Of a stretch of 9,794 nt of DNA, positions 1-6,667 are shown piece after piece (position 1 is the first letter of the stretch; every line of letters starts with the position of its first letter). The stretch comes from Methanosarcinaceae archaeon (GTDB lineage Archaea; Halobacteriota; Methanosarcinia; Methanosarcinales; Methanosarcinaceae): NCBI GenBank assembly GCA_016926455.1, contig JAFGOO010000005.1, forward strand, positions 1 to 9,794. The letters run 5' to 3'. A program made the translations under genes and the position numbers. Under the pieces are notes generated by a model. That model made no database searches. It saw only the letters and a program-made list of their open reading frames with translations, and was not told the origin of the DNA.

Positions 1-264
1 AAATATCTTGGTCGCGATGACACTGGTATGCGTAAGGTTGTCTTGAAGCTTTTTTTAGAAGGAGGTATGTTCACCACGGGTGATGTGTATAAATATCTTC
101 ATAAAACTAATTTTGATGTTAGCTACAGGGGAGTATCAGCCATGGTTGGGCTCATGAACACAAGACTTGGTATTCTTAGCATTAATGTGACCGGGGATCA
201 TAACATATATTCGCTGAAAGAAGACTATAAGGGGATAGTACAGTCCGTTCTGGAAAACTATTGA
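1..264 (+). CDS. DUF2551-like archaeal protein, 3' part (5' end outside window)
   Basis: The reading frame is open from base 1 to the TGA at 262-264, giving 87 residues of a protein that begins outside the window. The Met at position 28 is probably internal, because the upstream residues (KYLGRDDTG) continue the same style of sequence. The segments FTTGDVYKYLH, SYRGVSAMVGLMNTRLG and GDHNIYSLKE resemble, from memory, the archaeal DUF2551 family of small proteins of unknown function found mainly in methanogens. The predicted content is helical with a short beta wing near the end (LGILSINVTGDHNIYSL), so a winged-helix-like nucleic-acid-binding fold is possible, but this is inference. It is followed by T-runs and the prenyltransferase gene, with a 109-nt gap to that gene's chosen start, so it is probably a separate transcription unit. 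Confidence 0.72.
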   Translation, partial: KYLGRDDTGMRKVVLKLFLEGGMFTTGDVYKYLHKTNFDVSYRGVSAMVGLMNTRLGILSINVTGDHNIYSLKEDYKGIVQSVLENY

Positions 265-313
265 ATTTCAATTGGTATTCAATCAAATTGATGATATATC
301 TTTCTAGGTATGA

Positions 314-329
314 TTTTTTTCAATTTTTT
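314..329 (+). terminator. T-rich candidate archaeal terminator
   Basis: A run of seven T (314-320) and one of six T (324-329), separated by CAA, lie 50 to 65 nt after the stop of the upstream gene. Archaeal intrinsic termination needs mainly T-runs on the non-template strand and no strong hairpin, so this pair is a plausible terminator for the DUF2551-like gene. No stable stem precedes it. The assignment rests only on base composition and position. Confidence 0.4.
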
Positions 330-360
330 GGTGATGCTACAAGACCTTGTATGTCTTTAA

Positions 361-365
361 GGGGG
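361..365 (+). promoter_or_regulatory. Ribosome binding site that decides the uppS start
   Basis: GGGGG (within AAGGGGGA) lies 8 nt before the ATG at 374. The in-frame ATG further upstream at 347 has no comparable purine-rich site. This is the reason for choosing 374 as the start of the prenyltransferase. Confidence 0.55.
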
Positions 366-373
366 ATACTTCC

Positions 374-1234
374 ATGCTAAAACGTATTATGCATACATTT
401 TATGGGGGGTATGAACGCCTGCTTACCCAAGAAGTGGCAGTAGCTCCGGTTCCCAGACATGTTGCAATAATTATGGATGGTAACAGACGTTATGCCATAA
501 GGACTGGAAATATGAGTCGTTTTGGTCATGCAAAAGGAGCTGACACCACAGAAAAAGTGATAGACTGGTCGTGGGAGATTGGCGTTGACCATCTTACGAT
601 TTATGCATTTTCAACCGAGAACTTCAATAGATCTGCAGATGAGACAGAGACCATTTTTGATCTCATTGGCATTAAATTTGATGAGATGTATGAAGATGAC
701 CGCACTCATAAACGCAGGATGAAGATTCGGGTAATTGGAGATACGGCGCAACTGCCTGAATCTCTTCAAAAGACGATTATAAAAATAGAAAATGCAACCT
801 CTGATTATGAAGGATTTTACCTGAACGTTGCAATCGCGTACGGCGGAAAGCAGGATATCGTGCAGGCTGTGCGGGAAATTGCAGGTAAAGTTGAACAAGG
901 TGAGTTATCCTTGGATGAGGTCACAGAAGACACGATATCAAATCATCTTTATCCATCAGGTGGAACAGCCGTTCCAAACGTGGATTTTATTATACGTACT
1001 GGCGGAGACGAACGTGTATCGAATTTCCTCTCATGGCAGGCAAATGGGAATGAATGCGCTGCATATTTCTGTGCACCGTTCTGGCCAGAATTCCGTAAGA
1101 TTGATTTTTTGAGGTCAATTAGGGTGTACCAAGCACGAATGGAAGATCAACAGAGAAGTATGGCTCGTAGGACTGCAAGATTTTTAAGCGCACTTGGTAG
1201 AACAGATATCAATGACATACGTAGTCACCAATAG
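374..1234 (+). CDS. uppS: cis-prenyltransferase ((Z)-polyprenyl / undecaprenyl diphosphate synthase family)
   Basis: Condenses isopentenyl diphosphate onto an allylic primer to make the cis-polyprenyl diphosphate that becomes the glycosyl carrier lipid; acts at the cytoplasmic membrane face. With the ATG at 374 it has 286 residues. The signature HVAIIMDGNRR carries the catalytic Asp at about residue 35. GHAKGAD, LTIYAFSTENFNRS, RVIGD and LNVAIAYGGKQDI follow in family order, then RTGGDERVSNFLSWQ at about 208-222. The Glu equivalent to the metal-binding Glu of bacterial UppS (E. coli E213) appears to be at about residue 227. It sits in a segment (ANGNECAAYF) that is two residues longer than the bacterial IAYAELYF. 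An in-frame ATG at 347 would add nine residues but lacks a ribosome binding site. Methanosarcinales can carry two cis-prenyltransferases that may work together, so chain length and primer cannot be told from sequence. Confidence 0.93.
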   Translation: MLKRIMHTFYGGYERLLTQEVAVAPVPRHVAIIMDGNRRYAIRTGNMSRFGHAKGADTTEKVIDWSWEIGVDHLTIYAFSTENFNRSADETETIFDLIGIKFDEMYEDDRTHKRRMKIRVIGDTAQLPESLQKTIIKIENATSDYEGFYLNVAIAYGGKQDIVQAVREIAGKVEQGELSLDEVTEDTISNHLYPSGGTAVPNVDFIIRTGGDERVSNFLSWQANGNECAAYFCAPFWPEFRKIDFLRSIRVYQARMEDQQRSMARRTARFLSALGRTDINDIRSHQ

Positions 1235-1343
1235 ATTCTGATGAATCATTTAATATCCTATTTTGATGAAGACGGTCTGGCAGTTGTTTCAGGAATAGAT
1301 TAAACTTATGAATAGGAAGGTTATTCTTTAAGTTCAAGTATTG

Positions 1344-1351
1344 TTTATGTA
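1344..1351 (+). promoter_or_regulatory. Candidate TATA box for thrC
   Basis: TTTATGTA lies 54 to 61 nt before the thrC start; a second candidate, CTATTTAT, is at 1355-1362. Either would give a short leader containing the ribosome binding site AGGAG at 1393-1397. The 170-nt gap after uppS also argues for a promoter here. The match is weak in AT-rich DNA. Confidence 0.3.
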
Positions 1352-1375
1352 GAGCTATTTATTGTCACAGTAACC

Positions 1376-1391
1376 ATATATTCCAATATAT
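1376..1391. repeat. 7-bp inverted repeat just before thrC
   Basis: ATATATT-CC-AATATAT is a perfect 7-bp inverted repeat with a 2-nt centre. It ends 13 nt before the thrC start and sits against its ribosome binding site, at about where a transcript from the candidate TATA boxes would begin. It could be a repressor operator, but AT-only arms arise easily by chance here. Confidence 0.3.
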
Positions 1392-1404
1392 CAGGAGAAA
1401 ATCA

Positions 1405-2616
1405 ATGTACCACCTAGAATGCATAGAATGCGGCAAAAAATACCAAAAAACGGATATAGTCTATACCTGTGAGTGCGGCGGGTTGCTTGACGTGATTTAT
1501 GATTACCTGTCAATCAAGATTGACATGGAAAGGTTGAAAACTGAAACCCCCTCTGTATGGAAATACAGGGAACTTCTCCCAATTGAGCAAGAGCCAGTAT
1601 CCATAAATGAAGGGGGTACACCACTGTATAAATGCGACCGCCTTGCTGAAAAGATTGGTATCAAAGAGCTTTATGTCAAACATGAGGGAATGAACCCTAC
1701 AGGCTCGTTCAAGGACCGCGGCATGACCGTAGGCGTATCAAAGGCAATTGAACTTGGCATGAAGACCGTAGCATGCGCATCCACAGGAAATACGTCTGCA
1801 TCTCTTGCGATCTATGGTGCAAAGGCAGGGATTCCTGCAATAGTACTACTCCCAGAGGGAAAAGTGGCATTGGGTAAAGTTGCACAGGCGTTGATGCATG
1901 GCGCCAAGGTACTGAGCATCCGTGGGAACTTTGATGATGCACTGGTACTTGTGCGTAAACTGTGTGATGAAGAGAAGCTATTCTACCTTTTAAACTCGAT
2001 AAATCCGTATCGTCTAGAAGGGCAGAAAACCATTGGTTTTGAGATCGTAGACCAGCTTGGCTTTAGGGTTCCGGATAGGGTAATCCTGCCTGTAGGAAAT
2101 GCAGGAAATGTAACAGCGATCTATAAAGGATTCAAAGAATTCATGAAATTGGGAATCACAGACAGTGTACCAAAGATGGTAGGCATCCAGACCGCAGGTT
2201 CACCTCCTATCGTTAATGCTATTAAGAGTGGCGCAGATGATATTACTCCGGTACTAAACCCGGAGACGGTTGCAACGGCAATTCGAATCGGAAATCCGGT
2301 AAATGCAAGAAAGGCACTTCGTGCCATACGTGAATCGAACGGTACGGCAGAAACTGTGACAGATGAAGAACTCATCCAAGCGCAGAAGGACCTTGCACAG
2401 CTTGAAGGAATCGGTGTTGAGCCTGCCAGTGCGACGTCTGTGGCAGGTCTTAAGAAACTTATTGATACAGGTGTTATCGGACGTGACGAAATAGTAGTTT
2501 GTATAACCACAGGACATCTCTTGAAGGATCCGGAAGAGGTAATTGACGTCTGTGCAGAACCGATTGTAGTCGATGCCACAATCGAAGCAATTCGGGAATC
2601 TGTTTTTTCCGATTAG
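1405..2616 (+). CDS. thrC: Threonine synthase (PLP-dependent, with N-terminal zinc ribbon)
   Basis: Converts O-phospho-L-homoserine to L-threonine and phosphate in the cytoplasm, the last step of threonine synthesis. The 403-residue protein begins with a rubredoxin-like zinc knuckle (Cys6, Cys9, Cys22, Cys24: CxxC-x12-CxC), typical of archaeal and some bacterial threonine synthases. The PLP lysine is Lys103 in NPTGSFKDRG. ASTGNTSAS (125-133) and the phosphate-binding loop PVGNAGN (229-235) are intact, as are GVEPASATSVAGL and TTGHLLKD near the C-terminus. Length and motif order match the fold-type II family. The ATG at 1405 has AGGAG 7 nt upstream. leuS follows after 53 nt on the same strand, so readthrough or an operon is possible. 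A related paralogue such as cysteate synthase is a known look-alike in Methanosarcinales and cannot be fully excluded without alignment. Confidence 0.92.
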   Translation: MYHLECIECGKKYQKTDIVYTCECGGLLDVIYDYLSIKIDMERLKTETPSVWKYRELLPIEQEPVSINEGGTPLYKCDRLAEKIGIKELYVKHEGMNPTGSFKDRGMTVGVSKAIELGMKTVACASTGNTSASLAIYGAKAGIPAIVLLPEGKVALGKVAQALMHGAKVLSIRGNFDDALVLVRKLCDEEKLFYLLNSINPYRLEGQKTIGFEIVDQLGFRVPDRVILPVGNAGNVTAIYKGFKEFMKLGITDSVPKMVGIQTAGSPPIVNAIKSGADDITPVLNPETVATAIRIGNPVNARKALRAIRESNGTAETVTDEELIQAQKDLAQLEGIGVEPASATSVAGLKKLIDTGVIGRDEIVVCITTGHLLKDPEEVIDVCAEPIVVDATIEAIRESVFSD

Positions 2617-2654
2617 TTTTAAGCAAAAGATGAATTGGATAAAATTGTAACAAT

Positions 2655-2663
2655 GGATGGGTG
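2655..2663 (+). promoter_or_regulatory. Ribosome binding site supporting the GTG start of leuS
   Basis: GGATGGGTG ends 6 nt before the GTG at 2670 and resembles the Shine-Dalgarno complement GGAGGTG. No in-frame ATG is close by, so this site fixes the non-ATG start. Confidence 0.5.
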
Positions 2664-2669
2664 TGAATA

Positions 2670-5561
2670 GTGCAGCAGAATTATAAACCAGATAAGATTG
2701 AGAAAAAATGGCAAGAACGGTGGAGCAAGAGCAGGATATTTGAAGTAGACCCTTCTGAAGATGAGAAGTTCTTTATAACGATCCCATACCCATACCTTAA
2801 CGGAAATCTGCATGCCGGCCATACGAGAACCTTTACCATTGGGGATGTTGTGGCAAGGTACAGGAGGATGCTTGGTTACAATGTCCTTTTTCCAATGGGT
2901 TTCCACGTAACAGGTACGCCGATTGTAGGGCTTGCCGAACTAATTCAGAATCGTGATCCTCAGACAATTGATGTGTATTCTAGGTTACACGGCATACCAC
3001 TGGATGTGCTGGAAACACTGAATACGCCCGAAAATATCGTGGACTATTTCAAAGTGGAATCTGAAAACAACATGCGCTCCATCGGTTATTCTATCGACTG
3101 GAGGCGAAAGTTCACTACCACTGATCCACATTACAAAAAATTCATTGAATGGCAGTTCAATCTCCTCTATGATAAAGGATTGATTGTCAAAGGTTCGCAT
3201 CCTGTGAAATGGTGTCCTAACGATAACAACCCAGTTGAAGACCACGATATACTGTATGGTGAGGGCGCAACAATTGTTGATTATACATTTCTTAAATTCA
3301 AATACGATGATGTGGTGCTTCCATGTGCAACCCTTCGACCGGAGACTATCTTCGGGGTTACGAACCTATGGGTGAACCCTGATATCGAACATGTGAAGAT
3401 AAAGGTCGAAAAGGATGGCAGAGAGGAATTCTGGATCGTAAGCAAAGAGGCCTACGAGAAATTGAAATTCACGGATAGGAAAGTAGAATTTATTGAAAAA
3501 GTGCCATCAAGATTGATTATAGGGATCAAGGTCAAAAACCCATTCACAGGGGCTGAAGTGATCACACTGCCAGCGTCTTTCGTAAAGGGTGAGAACGGCA
3601 GTGGTATCGTGATGAGTGTCCCTGCCCATGCACCATATGATTATCTGGCGCTTCGTGACCTGTATGACAAAGACTTGAGTGAAATCGGTATTGATGAAGA
3701 CCTGCGCAAGATTGAGTTTATATCCTTGATCAAGGTTCCAGAATTCGGGGAATATCCGGCAGTTGAGGCAGTTGAGCAGTTCGGTGTTACGGGTCAGGAT
3801 GATTCGCGTGCAGAAGAAGCTACAAAGGTTGTATACCGGCGGGAATTCCATGGCGGAGTTCTGAAGGAGAATACCGGGAAATATGCAGGTATGGCCGTCT
3901 CGAAGATAAAGGGCGTGCTAACACAGGATCTGATCGAAAAGGGAATAGGTGAGGTCTTCTACGAGTTCAGCGAACCTGTGGTCTGCCGCTGCGGTACGCC
4001 ATGTGTGGTCAATATGGTCCGAGGGCAGTGGTTTTTAAACTACTCTAACTCCGAGTGGAAAGAGAAGGTGTACCACTGTATCGAACAGATGGATATCATA
4101 CCTGAGGAGTTGAGGGTTGAGTTCAATAATAAGGTGGACTGGCTTAAGGACAAGGCATGCGCCCGTCGAAAAGGGCTGGGTACGAACCTTCCATTTGATA
4201 AGGAATGGCTCATTGAGTCTCTTGGAGATTCGACCATCTATATGTCCTATTATATTATGGCAAAGTTTTTTGCAAACGGTATTACGCCTGAGCATCTGAC
4301 ACCAGCACTGTTCGATTATGTATTACTTGGAAAGACCACAGCAGAGGATGCAGCAAAAGATAGCGGTGTTCCAGTTGTAACCATAAAACAGATGAGAAGT
4401 GATTTTGAATACTGGTATCCTGTTGATCTCAGATCGTCTGGCAAGGACTTGATTCCAAACCATCTGCTTTTCTTTTTGTTCCATCATGTGGCAATATTCG
4501 AGGAGGACAAATGGCCGCATGCAATTGCAATTAACGGTTTTGTGTCCCTTGAAGGCGAGAAGATGAGCAAATCAAAGGGTCCGCTTCTTACGCTTAAGGA
4601 CGCTGTGGAAAGCTACGGTGCTGATATTTCACGGTTGTATATCCTTTCAAGTGCTGAACAGACCCAGGACGCAGACTGGAGAAACAGTGGTATCGAAGCT
4701 GCCAGAAAACAGATGGATAGGTTATACGGGCTTGCAGTTGAAATTCTAAAGTCCGAAGCATCCTTAGGCATGAGCGAGGAACTAAAATTAATTGATAGGT
4801 GGATTCTCAGCAAGTTGCAGCATCGCATTCGAGAGACGAATGATGCCCTAAAATCGATCCAGACTCGGCATGCACTCCAGAATTCGTTTTTCCTGCTCTA
4901 TAATGACGTGAAATGGTATCAGAGAAGGGGAGGAAGTGCGTTGCTTTATGACATAATGGACACATGGGTGCGGCTGCTTTCACCGTTCACTCCTCACCTG
5001 TGTGAGGAGATATGGGAAACCATGGGGCACGAAGAAGGTGATTTTGTATCTTTTGCAGCATATCCAGTTTATGACGAAAGTCTTGTTGACATGACCGCTG
5101 AGTTTGCAGAGGAACTGGTAAGCAACACCCTTGCCGATATAGAGGAGATTATAAGAGTAACAAAAATGTCCCCGAAGAAGGTGATTCTTTACACATCACC
5201 AACTTGGAAGGCAGAGGCATTCAGGGTTGCACTTTTGATGCACAAGGAAGGGAGATTGGATGTTGGAACCCTTATCAAGTCAGTTATGGCAGGACAGGAT
5301 ATAAAACGACACGGGAAGGAAGTGCAAGCATTTGTAAATAAACTGATTCCTGACATTAATTCCATGAACACTGAAAAGATTGAGATGCTCGCAGATTTCG
5401 ACCTGAATGAGGAAGCAATACTCAAAGAAGCATCTAAGTTCCTGACGGTTGAGATCGGATGTCCGGTGAAAGTCTACAATGCAGATACACCCCAGTACGA
5501 CCCAGAAAAGAAATCAAGATTTGCGGTCCCATTGCGTCCTGCTATTTATCTTGAAAAGTGA
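2670..5561 (+). CDS. leuS: Leucyl-tRNA synthetase, archaeal type
   Basis: Charges tRNA-Leu with leucine using ATP; a cytoplasmic class I synthetase with a proofreading domain. The product has 963 residues, about the usual length for archaeal/eukaryotic-type LeuRS. The N-terminal catalytic fold has the HIGH-type signature as HAGH (48-51) after YPYLNGNL. The inserted CP1 editing domain shows the Thr-rich segment LRPETIFGVTNLW near residue 222 and the VPAHAPYDY loop with its conserved Asp near 320. KMSKS is at 631-635 (GEKMSKSKG). The helical anticodon-binding domain begins around DRWILSKLQ (about 708), followed by the archaeal C-terminal extension. The start is GTG; the N-terminus MQQNYKPDKIEKKWQERW matches the family pattern. 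It lies 53 nt after thrC. No break or missing motif is visible. Confidence 0.97.
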   Translation: MQQNYKPDKIEKKWQERWSKSRIFEVDPSEDEKFFITIPYPYLNGNLHAGHTRTFTIGDVVARYRRMLGYNVLFPMGFHVTGTPIVGLAELIQNRDPQTIDVYSRLHGIPLDVLETLNTPENIVDYFKVESENNMRSIGYSIDWRRKFTTTDPHYKKFIEWQFNLLYDKGLIVKGSHPVKWCPNDNNPVEDHDILYGEGATIVDYTFLKFKYDDVVLPCATLRPETIFGVTNLWVNPDIEHVKIKVEKDGREEFWIVSKEAYEKLKFTDRKVEFIEKVPSRLIIGIKVKNPFTGAEVITLPASFVKGENGSGIVMSVPAHAPYDYLALRDLYDKDLSEIGIDEDLRKIEFISLIKVPEFGEYPAVEAVEQFGVTGQDDSRAEEATKVVYRREFHGGVLKENTGKYAGMAVSKIKGVLTQDLIEKGIGEVFYEFSEPVVCRCGTPCVVNMVRGQWFLNYSNSEWKEKVYHCIEQMDIIPEELRVEFNNKVDWLKDKACARRKGLGTNLPFDKEWLIESLGDSTIYMSYYIMAKFFANGITPEHLTPALFDYVLLGKTTAEDAAKDSGVPVVTIKQMRSDFEYWYPVDLRSSGKDLIPNHLLFFLFHHVAIFEEDKWPHAIAINGFVSLEGEKMSKSKGPLLTLKDAVESYGADISRLYILSSAEQTQDADWRNSGIEAARKQMDRLYGLAVEILKSEASLGMSEELKLIDRWILSKLQHRIRETNDALKSIQTRHALQNSFFLLYNDVKWYQRRGGSALLYDIMDTWVRLLSPFTPHLCEEIWETMGHEEGDFVSFAAYPVYDESLVDMTAEFAEELVSNTLADIEEIIRVTKMSPKKVILYTSPTWKAEAFRVALLMHKEGRLDVGTLIKSVMAGQDIKRHGKEVQAFVNKLIPDINSMNTEKIEMLADFDLNEEAILKEASKFLTVEIGCPVKVYNADTPQYDPEKKSRFAVPLRPAIYLEK

Positions 5562-5636
5562 TTTATTGGCAAGAGCTTATCAAGTTATAGCAAAGAAACC
5601 ACCGTTTTCAAACAATAGTTGAATCCCGTGACTGCT

Positions 5637-5657
5637 CCCACGACTAAAGTTCGTGGG
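5637..5657 (-). ncRNA. Right-end hairpin overlapping the tnpB stop (remnant of omega-RNA scaffold)
   Basis: CCCACGA / TCGTGGG form a perfect 7-bp stem around the 7-nt loop CTAAAGT. On the minus strand the loop contains the TAG stop of tnpB. In this transposon family the guide RNA spans the end of tnpB and the right end, so this stem is probably part of that RNA. A second hairpin with the same loop core and compensating stem changes lies at 6049-6069. Confidence 0.5.
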
Positions 5658-5987
5658 CTTCTACGGATTTAATACCGACAAATTGCAATCCCAATCTGAG
5701 AATGTTGATAGTTGCATTGTGGTCCCTGTCCATAACAAGACCACAGCTACTACATTCATGTGTTCTGTATGCTAATATCTTTTCAACGAGCAGACTACAT
5801 ATTGATTATATTGATGAAGTAGTTTATTCAATGTGTATTTAGATAACGTTTTTCCTGATTCTTCATACGCTTTCTTTCGTTCTGCAAGTGTCCGGTTATA
5901 CACCTGATTGAATAACTCCAAGCACCGCTCCATCTTTTTTCTCTGGGTTTTGTTAGGGTATATACGGAACTTGTATGTCTTACGCAT
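5644..5987 (-). pseudogene. tnpB: tnpB remnant (RNA-guided nuclease of IS200/IS605), central part deleted and frameshifted
   Basis: The frame from the ATG at 5987 to a stop at 5772 gives 71 residues that start like TnpB (MRKTYKFRIYPNKTQRKKME, then LFNQVYNRTLAERKKAYEES). The frame changes near 5780-5790 and resumes, offset, as the TnpB C-terminus: YRTHECSSCGLVMDRDHNAT, INILRLGLQ and SVEAHEL, ending at 5644. The tail keeps the second half of the zinc finger (CSSC) and the last RuvC-type Asp (RDHN). The first zinc knuckle, the other catalytic acidic residues and most of the roughly 370-400-residue protein are gone. It is therefore an inactive relic. The 71-residue frame could still be translated, but no function is expected. 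Intact TnpB is an omega-RNA-guided DNA nuclease that helps IS200/IS605 elements persist. Confidence 0.85.
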
Positions 5988-6048
5988 AATTTGCTTGAGA
6001 GTATTTTGCTCATTTTTAGTGTCAACTAAAAGACGGAATAAGAGTCAT

Positions 6049-6109
6049 CCCATGTCTAAAGAACATGGGCTTTTTCTACCCCTGCACCCGGCCATTCGTA
6101 AAATGTCTG
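6049..6109 (-). mobile_element. Right-end fragment of a second, older tnpB element
   Basis: Minus-strand frame 6109 to 6056 ends ...GVEKAHVL-stop, which parallels the SVEAHEL-stop tail of the adjacent tnpB relic. The same type of hairpin overlaps the stop: CCCATGT / ACATGGG around CTAAAGA at 6049-6069. Both copies point the same way. No zinc-finger residues can be recognised further upstream on the minus strand, so only the extreme 3' tail survives. The TTGAC that would flank the younger element lies about 24 nt beyond this hairpin, so that element may have inserted next to or into this one. Confidence 0.5.
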
Positions 6110-6123
6110 TAGTCATATATCTC

Positions 6124-6336
6124 TCACATAAAATAATATGCAGCATTGTTACCCGTTGGGTCTTGTAACGAATACAATTCTATAGCAGTACATGTAAAGC
6201 CGACTGAGTTATAAATGGAAAGCACTAGGTCAGGAACTTCCCGATTTAAGGCATGTGGATAATCCAGTGGGTATTCTTTAAAGCAGGGATCCAGCCTATT
6301 TATAAAGTGGAAGTTCACAATGTGTACAACTTGCAT
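6124..6336 (-). CDS. Small hypothetical protein, unrecognised
   Basis: A 70-residue protein (75 if the ATG at 6351 is used) that I do not recognise. It reads like a real gene: a compact sequence without low complexity, with VVHIVNFHFINRLDP near the start, PDLVLSIYNSVGFTCTAIEL in the middle and NAAYYFM at the end, and synonymous codon choice like its neighbours. It has two Cys, no clear signal peptide and no long membrane segment. The start is uncertain. The ATG at 6336 lies about 27 nt after a TATA-like ATTAAATAT on the minus strand, which suits a leaderless or nearly leaderless message. The ATG at 6351 has AGAGG directly against it, which is too close for a normal ribosome binding site. The frame stays open to 6546, but that part overlaps the DUF3795-like gene and looks non-coding. 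It is divergent from that gene. Confidence 0.55.
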   Translation of the reverse strand: MQVVHIVNFHFINRLDPCFKEYPLDYPHALNREVPDLVLSIYNSVGFTCTAIELYSLQDPTGNNAAYYFM

Positions 6337-6412
6337 AGTTATCGCATCCATCCTCTTTAGATATTTAATCGAGTAGTTGTTCTTTGGGGAGAACTTATTA
6401 ATCCAATTAGGG

Positions 6413-6430
6413 ACTATATAATTCTGGAGG
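6413..6430 (+). promoter_or_regulatory. TATA-like element and ribosome binding site before the DUF3795-like gene
   Basis: ACTATATAATT (6413-6423) is followed by GGAGG (6426-6430), 9 nt before the ATG at 6440. The Shine-Dalgarno supports the start. The TATA-like element is so close to it that a transcript from there would begin near the ATG and lose the GGAGG. The TTATTAAT at about 6395-6402 is therefore the better candidate for the true TATA box. Confidence 0.35.
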
Positions 6431-6439
6431 TTATTTGCC

Positions 6440-6667
6440 ATGATAAGTGGATGCGGATTTGCATGCGACGAGTGTATACTCCTCAAAGAAAATATATGTT
6501 CCGGTTGTTCTCCAGATATTGAACTTGCTCGTGAATGCGAAATCATGATGTGTCTTGAAGAAAATCAGCTTGATAACTGTTTGCATTGTAGACCACGGCT
6601 CAGTTGTGAGAAGTACACAAGAGCGCTCAAGAATTGTCCGCTTCGTGTTTCAATCGTCGGACACTAA
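6440..6667 (+). CDS. DUF3795-like cysteine-rich protein
   Basis: A 75-residue protein with eleven cysteines at 5, 9, 12, 20, 23, 33, 38, 47, 50, 56 and 66. The opening GCGFACDECILL, then CSGC, CEIMMC and DNCLHC, fits the pattern of DUF3795, a family of small probable metal-binding proteins of unknown function common in archaea and anaerobic bacteria. Enough cysteines are present for two or more zinc or iron-sulfur sites; which metal is bound cannot be told. The start has GGAGG 9 nt upstream. It is divergent from the small gene at 6124-6336. Its TAA stop overlaps the TAG stop of the convergent gene by 4 nt (6664-6667). No membrane segment or signal peptide is visible, so a cytoplasmic protein is expected. 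Confidence 0.78.
   Translation: MISGCGFACDECILLKENICSGCSPDIELARECEIMMCLEENQLDNCLHCRPRLSCEKYTRALKNCPLRVSIVGH

Larger units (their letters stand above)
5599..6025 (-). mobile_element. Degenerate IS200/IS605-family (IS1341-type) element, internally deleted
   Basis: About 430 nt contain the two ends of a tnpB-only element without its middle. Read on the minus strand, the order is: TTGAC (6025-6021, a plausible insertion target or TAM), a short left end, the tnpB N-terminus (from 5987), a deletion junction near 5790, the tnpB C-terminus (stop at 5644-5646), a hairpin at the stop codon (5637-5657) and a right-end sequence down to about 5599. No tnpA is present. The right end shares 15/15 and then 9/10 bases with the solo palindrome at 9625-9655. 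Exact boundaries are inferred. With catalysis lost, it could move only in trans. Confidence 0.72.

Noticed and set aside
2121..2579. 152-codon minus-strand frame
   Set aside because: It is antisense to the C-terminal half of threonine synthase and Ser/Thr-rich without motifs; a shadow frame.
5828..6025. 65-codon minus-strand frame overlapping the tnpB start
   Set aside because: The TnpB N-terminal sequence is clear in the other frame (ATG at 5987), so this one is out of frame.
5637..6069. CRISPR-like repeats
   Set aside because: There are only two diverged hairpins 412 nt apart, each tied to a tnpB tail; there is no regular repeat-spacer pattern.
6379..6394. GTTCT-TTGGGG-AGAAC hairpin in the divergent region
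   Set aside because: A 5-bp stem is short enough to occur by chance, and it has no clear relation to either promoter.
6337..6546. Upstream extension of the small minus-strand gene to an ATG at 6546
   Set aside because: It lies opposite the well-supported Cys-rich gene, crosses the divergent promoter region, and its residues do not look coding. Only the part from 6336 (or 6351) down is kept.
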